The notes: generated from the sequence alone by a model not told the origin. A DNA stretch of 64,000 bases from Nitrosomonadales bacterium (GCA_016208015.1 JACQYW010000012.1:372001-436000), one strand, 5' to 3'. Positions 9,339 to 17,713 are shown, counted from the stretch's first letter. Numbers and translations: made by a program.

Positions 9339-9773
9339 TCAGGGAATTGTTTTCACCCAGGCTTCGATCAGGGCGGCATCCATCGCGCCGAGTTTTCGCG
9401 ACACTTCGATGCCGTTCTTGAAGATAGCCAGGGTGGGGATGCTCTGGATGTTGTATTGCATGGCGATCTGCTGCGCTTCTTCCGTGTTGAGTTTGGCCAC
9501 GCGCGTGTTCGGTTCCAGCCGCTGCGCCGCCTTCTCATAACCGGGCGCCATCATGCGGCAGGGGCCGCACCAGGGCGCCCAGAAATCCACCAGCACCGGG
9601 ATGTCGCTATTGCCGATGTGGTGCATGAAATTGCCCTCGTTCAACTCGACCGGGTGCGCCGTGAACAGCGGCTGCTTGCACTTGCCGCAGGTGGGCCGGG
9701 ATTCCAGCTTGTCGGCGGGTACGCGGTTCACCGCATCGCAATGCGGGCAAACGATATGTTTGGGGTCGCTCAT
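9339..9773 (-). CDS. trxC: Thioredoxin 2 (TrxC) with N-terminal zinc ribbon
   Basis: A 144-residue cytoplasmic thiol-disulfide reductase. An N-terminal zinc ribbon has CPHC (residues 9-12) and CGKC (residues 29-36 region). The thioredoxin fold has the active site WCGPC in FWAPWCGPCRMMAP and the conserved cis-proline region SIPTLAIFKNG. The extra zinc domain separates TrxC from TrxA. Length matches the family. The gene is first in a leftward cluster with a lipoprotein and a methyltransferase gene. In enterobacteria trxC is OxyR-dependent; no such site was identified here. Confidence 0.95.
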   Translation of the reverse strand: MSDPKHIVCPHCDAVNRVPADKLESRPTCGKCKQPLFTAHPVELNEGNFMHHIGNSDIPVLVDFWAPWCGPCRMMAPGYEKAAQRLEPNTRVAKLNTEEAQQIAMQYNIQSIPTLAIFKNGIEVSRKLGAMDAALIEAWVKTIP

Positions 9774-9858
9774 GAGGATCTCGATAAATTAGTAGATTCT
9801 AATATATGGGGAGGGCGGAGAAAATTCAAGCGTGCACTTCGGTCAGTGCAAAAAAGAC

Positions 9859-10767
9859 TCAGGGCAGGTCGATGCGCATCGACAAGTCGATCGCCTCGAT
9901 GTCTTTGGTCAGCGCCCCGATGGAGATGCGATCCACCCCCGTCTCGGCCACCAGGCGCACGTTCTCCAGCGTGATGCCGCCCGAGGCTTCCAGTTCTGCG
10001 CGCTTCACGGCATGGGTCACCGCGAGGCGCATGTCCGCCAGCGAGAAGTTGTCGAGCAGGATCAGTTGCGCGCCCGCGTTCAGCGCTTGGTCCAGTTCCG
10101 CCAGTGTCTCCACCTCGATCTGGATGGGTACGCCCGGCGGGGTGGTCTGGAAGGCATGTTCCATCACCTCGCTGATGCCGCCCGCTGCCGCGATATGGTT
10201 CTCCTTGATCAGCACGCCGTCGAACAGGCCGACACGCTGGTTGTGCCCGCCGCCCACTTTCACCGCGTATTTCTGCGCCATGCGCAGGCCGGGCAGTGTC
10301 TTGCGTGTGTCCATGATCTTTACGTTCAAGCCCTGCGTCGCTATCGCATAGCGCCGCGTCTTGGTGGCGACGGCCGAGAGCGTCTGCAAAAAATTCAGCG
10401 CCGGGCGTTCGGCCGAGAGCATCGCGCGCGCGTCGCCGTGTATCTCGCACAGCGTCTGGTTCGCTTCCACGACCTGGCCTTCCTGCACCTTCCAGACGAT
10501 CTTGCAGTCCGGGTCGAGCGTGAGGAAACAATCCTCGAACCACAGCGTGCCGCAGATCACGGCGGCTTCGCGCGTGATCACCGTGGCATGGGCCCTGGTG
10601 TGCTCGGCGATCAGTTGCGCGGTAAGGTCCGCGTTGGATGTCACCGCATCGCGGTACTCTGTCCCCCTCTCCCGCTGGGAGAGGGAAGGGGTGAGGGTTC
10701 CGATGTCTTCGTCGAGAGCGGCGCGGACATTGGCGTGGATGTGCGGGGCTAGGTTGGCGTGTGGCAT
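9859..10767 (-). CDS. nadC: Nicotinate-nucleotide pyrophosphorylase (carboxylating) with an internal insertion
   Basis: Converts quinolinate and PRPP to nicotinate mononucleotide in de novo NAD synthesis. Diagnostic regions are ERPALNFLQTLSAVAT, KIMDTRKTLPGLR, KYAVKVGGGHNQR, LIKENH, and the C-terminal ASGGITLENV and GVDRISIGALTKD. About 22 residues (TLTPSLSQRERGTEYRD and flanks, near residues 24-45) split the usual EDIGxxDLTAQLI segment; they are encoded by a palindromic repeat (see 10665-10685). The frame is intact and all catalytic blocks remain. I chose the ATG at 10767 because AGGGA lies 6 bases upstream; an ATG at 10773 is also in frame. Confidence 0.93.
   Translation of the reverse strand: MPHANLAPHIHANVRAALDEDIGTLTPSLSQRERGTEYRDAVTSNADLTAQLIAEHTRAHATVITREAAVICGTLWFEDCFLTLDPDCKIVWKVQEGQVVEANQTLCEIHGDARAMLSAERPALNFLQTLSAVATKTRRYAIATQGLNVKIMDTRKTLPGLRMAQKYAVKVGGGHNQRVGLFDGVLIKENHIAAAGGISEVMEHAFQTTPPGVPIQIEVETLAELDQALNAGAQLILLDNFSLADMRLAVTHAVKRAELEASGGITLENVRLVAETGVDRISIGALTKDIEAIDLSMRIDLP
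10665..10685. repeat. Palindromic repeat inserted in frame inside nadC
   Basis: A 9-bp perfect stem, CCCTCTCCC/GGGAGAGGG, with a GCT loop and a GAAGGGGTGAGGG flank. This is the common dispersed palindrome that usually lies between genes. Here it is read through as LTPSLSQRERG in NadC. Confidence 0.85.
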
Positions 10768-10815
10768 GGGCATTCCCTGATGTGAAGGCGTAGTATAAAG
10801 GAAGCATCTGATCTC

Positions 10816-10843
10816 CGTCATTCCGGCCTGCGCCGGAATGACG
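10816..10843. repeat. Perfect 12-bp-stem palindrome upstream of clpB and nadC
   Basis: CGTCATTCCGGC pairs with GCCGGAATGACG around a CTGC loop. Related CATTCCGGC elements occur at 48549-48629 and 51899-51993. It lies between the divergent nadC and clpB genes, outside the predicted clpB promoter. Confidence 0.8.
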
Positions 10844-10872
10844 ATGTGAGGTGGCTTGAAAGGGGGCGAGGG

Positions 10873-10900
10873 GTTGAAATCGCCGAAGCATCCCCCACTT
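10873..10900 (+). promoter_or_regulatory. Sigma-32-like heat-shock promoter of clpB
   Basis: GTTGAAA at 10873-10879, 13 bases, then CCCCACTT at 10893-10900. This fits the RpoH consensus CTTGAAA-N12-14-CCCCATNT. It ends 34 bases before the clpB ATG, a normal distance. A second CTTGAAA at 10855 has no fitting -10 box. Confidence 0.7.
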
Positions 10901-10934
10901 ACCCTGCAGACCGAATTCCTAAAGGGAGTACACC

Positions 10935-13520
10935 ATGCGTTTCGACAAGTTCACCACCAAGCTGCAACAAGCCCTGTCCGACGCCCAAAGCCTGGCCATC
11001 GGCGGCGACAACCAGTTCATCGAGCCGCAGCACCTGCTGCTGGCCCTGCTCAACGATGCCGACAGCGGCGCAGGCTCGCTGCTGGCCCGCGCGGGGGGGA
11101 ATACCAACGCGCTCAAGACCGCGCTGAATGATGCCGTAGCGCGCCTGCCCAAAGTCGAAGGTCACAGCGGCGAAGTGCAGGTCGGGCGCGATCTTTCCAA
11201 CCTGTTCAACCTCACCGACAAGGAAGCGCAGAAACGCGGCGACCAGTTCATCGCCAGCGAGATGTTCCTGCTGGCGCTCACCAACGACAAGGGCGAATGC
11301 GGCCGTCTGCTCAAGCAGCACGGCGTCACGCGTGCGCCGCTGGAAACCGCCATCAACGCCGTGCGCGGCGGCGAGTCGGTCGGTTCGCAGGAAGCCGAAG
11401 GCCAGCGCGAGTCGCTGAAGAAATATTGTCTCGACCTTACCGAGCGTGCGCGCCAGGGCAAGCTCGACCCGGTCATCGGCCGCGACGACGAGATCCGCCG
11501 TGCCATCCAGGTGCTGCAACGCCGCACCAAGAACAACCCGGTGCTGATCGGTGAACCCGGCGTGGGCAAGACCGCGATCGTCGAGGGTCTGGCGCAGCGC
11601 ATCATCAACGGCGAAGTGCCGGATTCGCTCAAGGGTAAAAAGGTGCTGTCGCTGGACATGGCCGCGTTGCTGGCCGGAGCCAAGTATCGCGGCGAGTTCG
11701 AGGAGCGCCTGAAGAACGTGCTCAAGGAGATCGCCCAGGAAGAAGGCAAGATCATCGTCTTCATCGACGAACTGCACACCATGGTCGGCGCCGGCAAGGC
11801 CGAAGGCGCGATGGATGCGGGCAACATGCTCAAACCCGCCCTGGCGCGCGGCGAGTTGCATTGTGTCGGCGCGACCACGCTGGACGAATACCGCAAATAC
11901 ATCGAAAAAGACGCCGCACTGGAACGCCGTTTCCAGAAGGTGCTGGTGGACGAGCCTTCCGTGGAATCCACCATCGCCATCCTGCGCGGCCTGAAAGAGA
12001 AGTATGAAGTTCACCACGGTGTGGTGATCACCGATCCCGCCATCGTTGCCGCGGCGGAGTTGTCGCACCGTTACATCACCGACCGCTTCCTGCCGGACAA
12101 GGCCATCGACCTCATCGATGAAGCCGCGTCGCGCATGAAGATGGAAATCGATTCCAAGCCGGAAGTGATGGACAAGTTAGAGCGCCGCATGATCCAGTTG
12201 AAGATCGAGCGCGAGGCGGTGAAGAAAGAAAAGGACGAGGGCTCGAAAAAACGCCATGCCCTGATCGAAAGCGAAATCAAGATACTGGAACGCGAGTACG
12301 CCGACCTTGAGGAAATCTGGAAGGCGGAGAAGGGTGCGGCCCAGGGCGCGGCCAACGTGAAGGAAGAGATCGAGAACGCGCGCGCGGAGATCGTCAGGTT
12401 GCAGCGCGAGGGCAAACTGGAGAAAGTGGCCGAGATCCAATACGGCAAGCTGCCGCAACTCGAAGCCAAATTAAAAGAGGCCGCGCAACACGAAGCCGAA
12501 GGCGGTGCAAGCAAGAACAGATTGCTGCGCACCCAGGTAGGCGCGGAAGAGATCGCCGAAGTGGTGAGCCGCGCTACCGGCATTCCCGTGAGCAAGATGA
12601 TGACGGGCGAGCGCGAAAAACTGCTGCACATGGAAGACAAACTGCACGAGCGCGTGGTGGGGCAGGACGAAGCCGTGCGCCTCGTATCCGATGCCATCCG
12701 CCGTTCACGTTCCGGACTGTCCGATCCGAATCGTCCCTATGGTTCCTTCCTGTTCCTTGGGCCGACCGGCGTGGGCAAGACCGAGTTGTGCAAGGCGCTG
12801 GCCGGTTTCATGTTCGATTCGGAGGATCACCTCATCCGCATCGACATGAGCGAGTACATGGAGAAGCATTCCGTCGCGCGCCTGATCGGCGCGCCGCCCG
12901 GCTATGTCGGTTACGAAGAGGGCGGCGGGCTGACCGAGGCTGTGCGTCGCAAGCCATACAGTGTCATCCTGCTCGATGAAGTGGAGAAGGCGCACCCGGA
13001 CGTGTTCAACGTGCTGTTGCAGGCACTCGACGATGGTCGCATGACCGACGGCCAGGGCCGCACCGTGGACTTCAAGAACACTGTCATCGTGATGACCTCC
13101 AACCTGGGTAGCCAGATGATCCAGCAGATGTCCGGCGACGATTATCAGGTCATCAAGCTGGCAGTGATGGGCGAGGTGAAGAGCTACTTCCGTCCCGAGT
13201 TCATCAACCGTATCGACGAGGTCGTGGTGTTCCACTCGCTGGACGAGAAGAACATCAAGTCCATCGCGCGCATCCAGTTGCAGTACCTGGAGAAACGCCT
13301 GGCCGCGATGGAGATGAAATTGCAAATGACCGATGCCGCATTGTCCGAGATCGCCAACGCGGGCTTCGACCCGGTATACGGCGCGCGCCCGCTGAAGCGC
13401 GCGATCCAGGCACAACTGGAGAACCCGCTGGCCAAGCATATCCTGGAAGGGCACTTTGTAGCCAAAGACAGCATCAAGGTGGATTGCAAAGATGGAATGA
13501 TGAAGTTCGACAAGGGTTAA
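10935..13520 (+). CDS. clpB: ClpB protein disaggregase
   Basis: An 861-residue Hsp100 chaperone that works with DnaK/DnaJ/GrpE to extract proteins from aggregates. The N-terminal Clp_N domain starts [21 protein letters not shown]1 has Walker A GEPGVGKT near residue 205. A long coiled-coil M domain lies at about 400-530 ([19 protein letters not shown] onward). NBD2 has GPTGVGKT near residue 610. The C-terminal domain follows. There is no ClpP-binding IGF loop context, as expected for ClpB. Length matches the family. A sigma-32-like promoter lies upstream and a 31-bp perfect hairpin follows the stop. Confidence 0.98.
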   Translation: MRFDKFTTKLQQALSDAQSLAIGGDNQFIEPQHLLLALLNDADSGAGSLLARAGGNTNALKTALNDAVARLPKVEGHSGEVQVGRDLSNLFNLTDKEAQKRGDQFIASEMFLLALTNDKGECGRLLKQHGVTRAPLETAINAVRGGESVGSQEAEGQRESLKKYCLDLTERARQGKLDPVIGRDDEIRRAIQVLQRRTKNNPVLIGEPGVGKTAIVEGLAQRIINGEVPDSLKGKKVLSLDMAALLAGAKYRGEFEERLKNVLKEIAQEEGKIIVFIDELHTMVGAGKAEGAMDAGNMLKPALARGELHCVGATTLDEYRKYIEKDAALERRFQKVLVDEPSVESTIAILRGLKEKYEVHHGVVITDPAIVAAAELSHRYITDRFLPDKAIDLIDEAASRMKMEIDSKPEVMDKLERRMIQLKIEREAVKKEKDEGSKKRHALIESEIKILEREYADLEEIWKAEKGAAQGAANVKEEIENARAEIVRLQREGKLEKVAEIQYGKLPQLEAKLKEAAQHEAEGGASKNRLLRTQVGAEEIAEVVSRATGIPVSKMMTGEREKLLHMEDKLHERVVGQDEAVRLVSDAIRRSRSGLSDPNRPYGSFLFLGPTGVGKTELCKALAGFMFDSEDHLIRIDMSEYMEKHSVARLIGAPPGYVGYEEGGGLTEAVRRKPYSVILLDEVEKAHPDVFNVLLQALDDGRMTDGQGRTVDFKNTVIVMTSNLGSQMIQQMSGDDYQVIKLAVMGEVKSYFRPEFINRIDEVVVFHSLDEKNIKSIARIQLQYLEKRLAAMEMKLQMTDAALSEIANAGFDPVYGARPLKRAIQAQLENPLAKHILEGHFVAKDSIKVDCKDGMMKFDKG

Positions 13521-13532
13521 GCCGAACAAAAT

Positions 13533-13609
13533 GCAGGATGGGTGGAGCGCGGCGATACCCATCATTTTCAAGGTTGGCGATGGGTATCGCCGCGCTCCAC
13601 CCATCCTGC
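13533..13609. repeat. 31-bp perfect inverted repeat after clpB
   Basis: The left arm (13533-13563, starting GCAGGATGGGTGG) and right arm (13579-13609, ending CCACCCATCCTGC) are exact reverse complements around a 15-base loop. A T-rich stretch (TTATTTTTT) follows 5 bases later. The core GATGGGTATCGCCGCGCTCCACCC resembles a dispersed proteobacterial repeat; here it probably also ends clpB transcription. Confidence 0.9.
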
Positions 13610-13639
13610 GCACTTATTTTTTGGACAAGCTAAATTCTG

Positions 13640-13936
13640 ATGAAATTCGAACTCAACTCTCCGGCCAACCCTCCCGGCCCCTTACGCAAGCTACTGGGGC
13701 TGGTCGTCACCGTGGTGATCGTTGTATTGGCGTTGATGTTCTCGGCAGTGTTGCTGGTGGTCCTTGCGATCATCGGCACGATAGCCTGGGCATATCTGTG
13801 GTGGAAGACTCGCGAACTGCGAAAACGGATGCGTGAGTTTTCTTCGCAGGGAATGGCGCGGGATGCGCAGGCGAGCAATGACGAGGTGTTCGAGGGTGAA
13901 GTGATACGGGTGGTCGAGCCTCGTGATGTGAAGTGA
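13640..13936 (+). CDS. Small membrane protein, function unknown
   Basis: 98 residues. A proline-rich N-terminus is followed by a long hydrophobic stretch (residues 18-53, LVVTVVIVVLALMFSAVLL and on), enough for one long or two short transmembrane helices. A basic segment (KTRELRKRMREF) and an acidic tail come next. The charge pattern places the C-terminus in the cytoplasm. I do not recognise a family. The gene stands alone between the clpB hairpin and a convergent terminator. Confidence 0.6.
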   Translation: MKFELNSPANPPGPLRKLLGLVVTVVIVVLALMFSAVLLVVLAIIGTIAWAYLWWKTRELRKRMREFSSQGMARDAQASNDEVFEGEVIRVVEPRDVK

Positions 13937-13960
13937 GCATACGTGTGTGAATGAGTGCCT

Positions 13961-14023
13961 TCATTCGCGAAAGCGGGAATCCAGCTTGTTAAATTAACTG
14001 GACTCCCGCTTTCGCGGGAGTGA
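13961..14023. repeat. Inverted dispersed repeat (GCGAAAGCGGGA type)
   Basis: The left arm at 13961-13984 (TCATTCGCGAAAGCGGGAAT, then CCAG) pairs with the right arm at 13998-14023 (CTGGACTCCCGCTTTCGCGG, then GAGTGA), with a 2-base gap on the left. It lies between convergent genes, next to an intrinsic terminator. Confidence 0.75.
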
Positions 14024-14030
14024 CAAAGCT

Positions 14031-14060
14031 AAAAAAGCCCGGCATCGCCGGGCTTTTTGT
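14031..14060. terminator. Bidirectional intrinsic terminator
   Basis: The stem GCCCGGC/GCCGGGC with an ATC loop is flanked by six A on the left and TTTTTG on the right, so it works in both directions. It serves the small membrane-protein gene (+) and the cyclase gene (-). The same stem recurs at 17390, 20508 and 23184. Confidence 0.9.
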
Positions 14061-14096
14061 TTTGGATACTTGCAGTGCACCAGTAAGCGGGGGCAC

Positions 14097-15452
14097 TCAG
14101 ATGACCGCGTCGGCACTCCGCTGTGCGGGCTGCGGGCTTTGCCGGATGCCGGACGATCCCTCGATGATTGTCTTCATCCTGCGCAACGTCGCATCGCCGA
14201 CCCGGCTCGATACCATGTCTTCGGGTTCCCAGAGCAACTGGAACACGGCCAGCGTATCTTGCTTGCCGCGGAACGATGTGCGGGTGATCGGTAGTATCTT
14301 GTCTTCGAATTCTTCCGGCAGGGCATCGACGATTTCCTGCGTGGTCATGGTTTGCCGCGCCCTCGTGATCGAAGCCACGCGGGCGGCGACATTCACGGTA
14401 TCGCCGAACACATCGTTGGTCTTGAGGATGACATCGCCGAAATGGAGGCCGATGCGGACAGCGATGGGATGCTCGCCGCCGGGTTTTCCGGTATCGACCA
14501 CAAGATGCATGTCGCGGGCAGCCTGGGCCGCCCGCAAGGCGTTCGGGAACGTGCACATGATCTCGTCCCCGATCGTCTTGATCAGGGTGCCCTTGTGCCT
14601 GGCGACCTCCTGCTTGAGGAGATTCAGCGTACTCGTGACCATGTTCAGCGCCGCCTCGTTACCCAGTTGCTCGTACAAGGCTGTGCTCTCGCAGATGTCG
14701 GCGAACATGACCGCCATCTTCCTCGTTTGCTGAGACGAATAGACAGCCCGGTTCTGGTTGGACATGTTTTGTGTTTCGGCGTAATGGAGGATCTTGGCGA
14801 TACGCGCGAAGCGGAGCTTCAGGGCAAAGTCGGTGGGGGTCAGTCCGTGCTGGTTCTTTATCCTGAGTTTCGCACCATGGATCAGTAACAGTAGAACGAT
14901 ATCGACATTGCCCCTCTCGATGGCGAGGAAGATCGGTATCTGCCCGTCCTGGCTGAAATTGACTTCCACATCGGAGATGAGCAACTGATGCAATGCGGAA
15001 AAGTCACCGTTCATGATGGCGGAGAGGATCGAGAACCTGGAATCGATGGTGTCGCGCAAGTGGCTGACTGCCAGTGGCACTTCCACTGTCGATTCGAATC
15101 CATTCTCATCCGCTGTATTGCTTTTCTGCTTGCGCTGGTAATGCAGCTTGTACATCAACGACATTACCACTAGCACGCCGGATGCCACGATCATCGCAAT
15201 CCGGCTGACACCGAGTTGGGTGGCCAACTGGTCCGGCAGGTTGGCACCGATGGCCAGCACCGAGACCGTGAGGAACAGCATGAATTTGAGGTAGCGGAAC
15301 AGCGAAATGAAGACGGTCGCCACCAGCGCTATTAGCAGCAGGTTGCGCTCGACCACATTGCCGACCATGTTGTCAGGGAGATTGGCACCGAGCGCCATCA
15401 GCGAGACGATGAGCAGAAGCCAGACTTCGCGGCTCTTGATCTGGAATTGCAT
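14097..15452 (-). CDS. Membrane-bound class III nucleotide cyclase with ankyrin repeats
   Basis: About 451 residues. Four hydrophobic segments occupy the first ~110 residues (VWLLLIVSLMALGANLPDN and similar). Two ankyrin-like units follow at about 150-215 (FLAIERGNVDIVLLLLIHGA, HGLTPTDFALK). A class III adenylyl/guanylyl cyclase domain spans about 245-420, with AVMFADICEST (metal-binding Asp), LIKTIGDEIMCTF and FGDTVNVAARVASI. It should make cAMP or cGMP; substrate choice is not certain from sequence. The start at 15452 has a perfect AAGGAGG 5 bases upstream. A c-di-GMP-I riboswitch lies in its leader, an unusual link between two nucleotide second messengers. Confidence 0.88.
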   Translation of the reverse strand: MQFQIKSREVWLLLIVSLMALGANLPDNMVGNVVERNLLLIALVATVFISLFRYLKFMLFLTVSVLAIGANLPDQLATQLGVSRIAMIVASGVLVVMSLMYKLHYQRKQKSNTADENGFESTVEVPLAVSHLRDTIDSRFSILSAIMNGDFSALHQLLISDVEVNFSQDGQIPIFLAIERGNVDIVLLLLIHGAKLRIKNQHGLTPTDFALKLRFARIAKILHYAETQNMSNQNRAVYSSQQTRKMAVMFADICESTALYEQLGNEAALNMVTSTLNLLKQEVARHKGTLIKTIGDEIMCTFPNALRAAQAARDMHLVVDTGKPGGEHPIAVRIGLHFGDVILKTNDVFGDTVNVAARVASITRARQTMTTQEIVDALPEEFEDKILPITRTSFRGKQDTLAVFQLLWEPEDMVSSRVGDATLRRMKTIIEGSSGIRQSPQPAQRSADAVI

Positions 15453-15550
15453 GAAGCCCTCCTTACATCCGCTCACTCTATCGGGCAGGAGAGACACAAA
15501 GTACGGCTGGACGGTGCTGAGGGCTAACGGGAACCACTCAAGTGTGACGT

Positions 15551-15640
15551 GGCTGCCGGCAGTCCCGCTGTCGTAAGCCCTTTGGGCTCCTTAGACCGGA
15601 AACTTTGCGTCCCTACTTTTCAATAGGTTTGCTTTTGGTT
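15551..15640 (-). promoter_or_regulatory. c-di-GMP-I (GEMM) riboswitch upstream of the cyclase gene
   Basis: Read on the minus strand it contains GCAAACC (15632-15626). A 6-bp P2 stem follows, capped by a GAAA tetraloop (CCTATT-GAAA-AGTAGG), then GGGACGCAAAG and CCGGTCTAAGG. A P3 hairpin AGCCC/GGGCT, the receptor half TTACGA, and CAGCGGGACTGCC complete it. These are the conserved blocks of the GEMM-I fold, including the tetraloop and its receptor. It ends about 100 bases before the cyclase ATG. I see no terminator stem in between, so control may be translational or through another fold. Confidence 0.88.
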
Positions 15641-15654
15641 AATTTCTGGCGGGC

Positions 15655-15684
15655 ATTATCAACCCATATTCCCTGAAACGGCAA
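15655..15684 (-). promoter_or_regulatory. Candidate promoter for the riboswitch-cyclase transcript
   Basis: On the minus strand, TTGCCG (15684-15679), 18 bases, then GATAAT (15660-15655). It is placed so that transcription would begin just before the GEMM aptamer. The remaining intergenic DNA to 15871 shows no gene or clear element to me. Confidence 0.4.
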
Positions 15685-15871
15685 GGGGATTTTTTCTGAC
15701 TTGCGGTTCTGGCCACAGGATGGAAAAAGCAGGCGGGCAAAAGCAGTCAGACGCCCCAAGTGAATGCGTGTCATCTCCGTGCAGGCAGGAATCCAAGTGA
15801 TTGAAAGATTGCGCAAAGCGAGACGATCCGCGTCAGCTCAACTTGAGGTGCCGGGGAAGTGGGGACGAGGA

Positions 15872-16876
15872 CTACCTTGTCTTCGCCGTCCGCGCGCGCA
15901 ACTGCCCGCACGCCCCTTCGACCTCCTGCCCGGCTGAATCGCGCAACCGGGCGAGTATGCCTTGCTGATGCAGAAAGCCCACCATCTGCGCAGTCCGTTC
16001 GGCTGGGGGTCGGCGATAGGCGAGTCCATCCACTTCGTTGAAGGGGATGAAATTCATGATTGCGTATTTGCCGGAGAGCAGTTGGGCGATGCGCGCAAGC
16101 TCAGCATCGCTGTCGTTCACGCCCTCGATCAACGTCCATTGATATTGCACCGGATAGCCGGTGGCGCGCGCATACACTTCGCAGCGCTCCACCAACTCTT
16201 CCACGGGAACAGGAGGTGCGTGCGGCAGCAATTTGGCGCGCAGTGCCACATCGGTGGTGTGTAATGAAAGCGCGAGTGCGGGTTTCACCATCTCCAGCGG
16301 CAGGCGCTCGAACACACGCAGATCACCCACCGTGGAGAACACCAGATTCTTGTACCCGATATTCCCCTGCGTACCCAGCACCTCGATCGCCTCCAGCACA
16401 TTGTCCAGATTGTGCGCCGGCTCCCCCATACCCATGAACACCACCTTGCTCACCGCGCGGCGTTTGCGCGCGAGCACCACCTGGGCCACGATCTCCGCGC
16501 TGCCGAGCTGGCGCAGCAAGCCGTCGCGGCCGCTCATGCAGAAGACACACCCCACGGCACACCCCACCTGCGTCGATACACACAACCCGCCGCGCGGCAG
16601 CAGCACGCTTTCCACCATCTGGCCGTCATGCAGCGCAACCAGCAAGCGCGCGACTTCGTCATCGGCAGGATATTCACCATGCAGGCGCGCCAGTCCGTTC
16701 AACTCCGCCTCGATGGCGGGCAACTCGTTGCGCATTGCAGCAGGAAAGAAAGTCTCGGCCGGGCTGCCCTTCTTGTCATACGAACAGAGCTGGCTCCAGC
16801 CGCGCAGCAGACGGTCTTCGTGGCACGGCTTGGCACCGAGGTCGTGCAGGCGTTGGCGGAGGTGGGAGATACGCAT
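15872..16876 (-). CDS. RlmN/Cfr-like radical SAM rRNA methyltransferase
   Basis: A 334-residue radical SAM enzyme of the RlmN/Cfr group, which methylates adenine 2503 of 23S rRNA or tRNA adenine. The cluster Cys are C106, C110 and C113 (CAVGCVFC in VSTQVGCAVGCVFCMSGR). MGMGEPAHNLDNV, STVGDL and LALSLHTT are family motifs. ACGQL near the C-terminus holds the methyl-transferring Cys. It is shorter than canonical RlmN and the start of the catalytic domain differs (GLCVSTQVGCAV rather than TLCVSSQVGCAL). It is therefore probably the accessory RlmN-like paralogue found in many betaproteobacteria, and the exact RNA target is uncertain. It stands alone, divergent from the S24 gene. Confidence 0.85.
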   Translation of the reverse strand: MRISHLRQRLHDLGAKPCHEDRLLRGWSQLCSYDKKGSPAETFFPAAMRNELPAIEAELNGLARLHGEYPADDEVARLLVALHDGQMVESVLLPRGGLCVSTQVGCAVGCVFCMSGRDGLLRQLGSAEIVAQVVLARKRRAVSKVVFMGMGEPAHNLDNVLEAIEVLGTQGNIGYKNLVFSTVGDLRVFERLPLEMVKPALALSLHTTDVALRAKLLPHAPPVPVEELVERCEVYARATGYPVQYQWTLIEGVNDSDAELARIAQLLSGKYAIMNFIPFNEVDGLAYRRPPAERTAQMVGFLHQQGILARLRDSAGQEVEGACGQLRARTAKTR

Positions 16877-16982
16877 CGTTTGATTCTAACCCAGGATGCA
16901 TCCCGGGCCAGTGGCACGAGCCTGTTCATCCGCTGCCGATTTGGCGCTATCATCCGCCCCCTTCAACCTGGGAACTCTTTTC

Positions 16983-17381
16983 ATGTCCACGCGCAAGCCG
17001 ATCAACATCCCCGTCGTTTCCGCCAACGCGCAGGAAGACCCCATGGACGACAGCAACTGTTCCGGCAACGAACTGGTCGCGCTGATGGTGCTGGGCGACA
17101 GCATGGAACCGGAGTTCATCGAGGGCGAGATACTGGTCATCGAGATGGGCAGGCCGGCAAAGGATGGCTCGTTCGTGGTCGCCGAGGTGGCGAAGGAAGA
17201 TTTCATCTTCCGCCAGCTCAAGCGCGATGAGCAGGGCGGCTGGCTGTTGCATGCGCTCAATCCGGCTTATCCTGACACGGCAATCTCAAACCTGGATGGG
17301 ATCAAGGGCGTGGTCACCCACAAACGGCATCCGCGTTCGCGCAAGTCGGTCAAATTCTACGTGCCGCAGCCGGCGCACTGA
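16983..17381 (+). CDS. LexA/UmuD-like S24 family protein without DNA-binding domain
   Basis: 132 residues consisting only of the S24 (LexA C-terminal) fold. The Ser region VLGDSMEPEFIEGEILVIE is canonical. At the position where LexA and UmuD have the catalytic Lys (VKR/VKK), this protein reads IFRQLKR, apparently with Arg. There is no helix-turn-helix. It could be a self-processing regulator-like protein, a signal-peptidase-type relative or an inactive homologue. The ATG at 16983 is chosen because the frame upstream is low in conservation and carries no ribosome-binding site. It is followed directly by an intrinsic terminator. Confidence 0.8.
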   Translation: MSTRKPINIPVVSANAQEDPMDDSNCSGNELVALMVLGDSMEPEFIEGEILVIEMGRPAKDGSFVVAEVAKEDFIFRQLKRDEQGGWLLHALNPAYPDTAISNLDGIKGVVTHKRHPRSRKSVKFYVPQPAH

Positions 17382-17389
17382 AAGCCCAA

Positions 17390-17422
17390 AAGAAAAGCCC
17401 GGCATTGCCGGGCTTTTCTTTT
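17390..17422. terminator. Intrinsic terminator
   Basis: The stem GCCCGGC/GCCGGGC with an ATT loop is flanked by AAAAGAAAA and TTTTCTTTT, so it can end transcription from both the S24 gene (+) and the small leftward gene (-). Confidence 0.9.
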
Positions 17423-17437
17423 ACTGCCAACCGCCAA

Positions 17438-17713
17438 TTACTCTTTGTGCGGTTTGACGAAGTTGAGGACGTTCGAGTTCGGTTGCTCGCCGTCCGTGTA
17501 ATAGGGCTTGGATTGGTCGAAGCCGAGTTTGTCGGCCAACTCTTTTTCCCGCTCCGAGATCAGGGCGAAGCAATCCTTGATGTCCTGGATGGTACTCGCG
17601 GTCAACGGGTTGGGGCGTCCGCCCAGCGGTGTGGCGTCTCTCACGACATTGCCCAGCGTCTTGCGCATCAGGCGCAGGATCTGTTGTTCTTTGCTCAACT
17701 CTTCTGTGTTCAT
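17438..17713 (-). CDS. Conserved-looking small protein of unknown function
   Basis: 91 residues beginning MNTEELSKEQQILRLMRKTL. The sequence is soluble and largely helical in character (ISEREKELADKLGF) with no signal peptide, no cysteine cluster and no motif I can name. The ATG at 17713 is preferred over upstream in-frame starts, which would overlap the radical SAM gene. It lies 85 bases downstream of that gene on the same strand, so the two may be co-transcribed. Confidence 0.6.
   Translation of the reverse strand: MNTEELSKEQQILRLMRKTLGNVVRDATPLGGRPNPLTASTIQDIKDCFALISEREKELADKLGFDQSKPYYTDGEQPNSNVLNFVKPHKE

Noticed and set aside
9790-9805. AT-rich stretch upstream of trxC as an OxyR or promoter site
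   Set aside because: No convincing pair of boxes or OxyR pattern.
15613-15816. Minus-strand ORF in the 15.6-15.8 kb gap
   Set aside because: It overlaps the GEMM aptamer and promoter, has no ribosome site and no protein similarity that I recognise.
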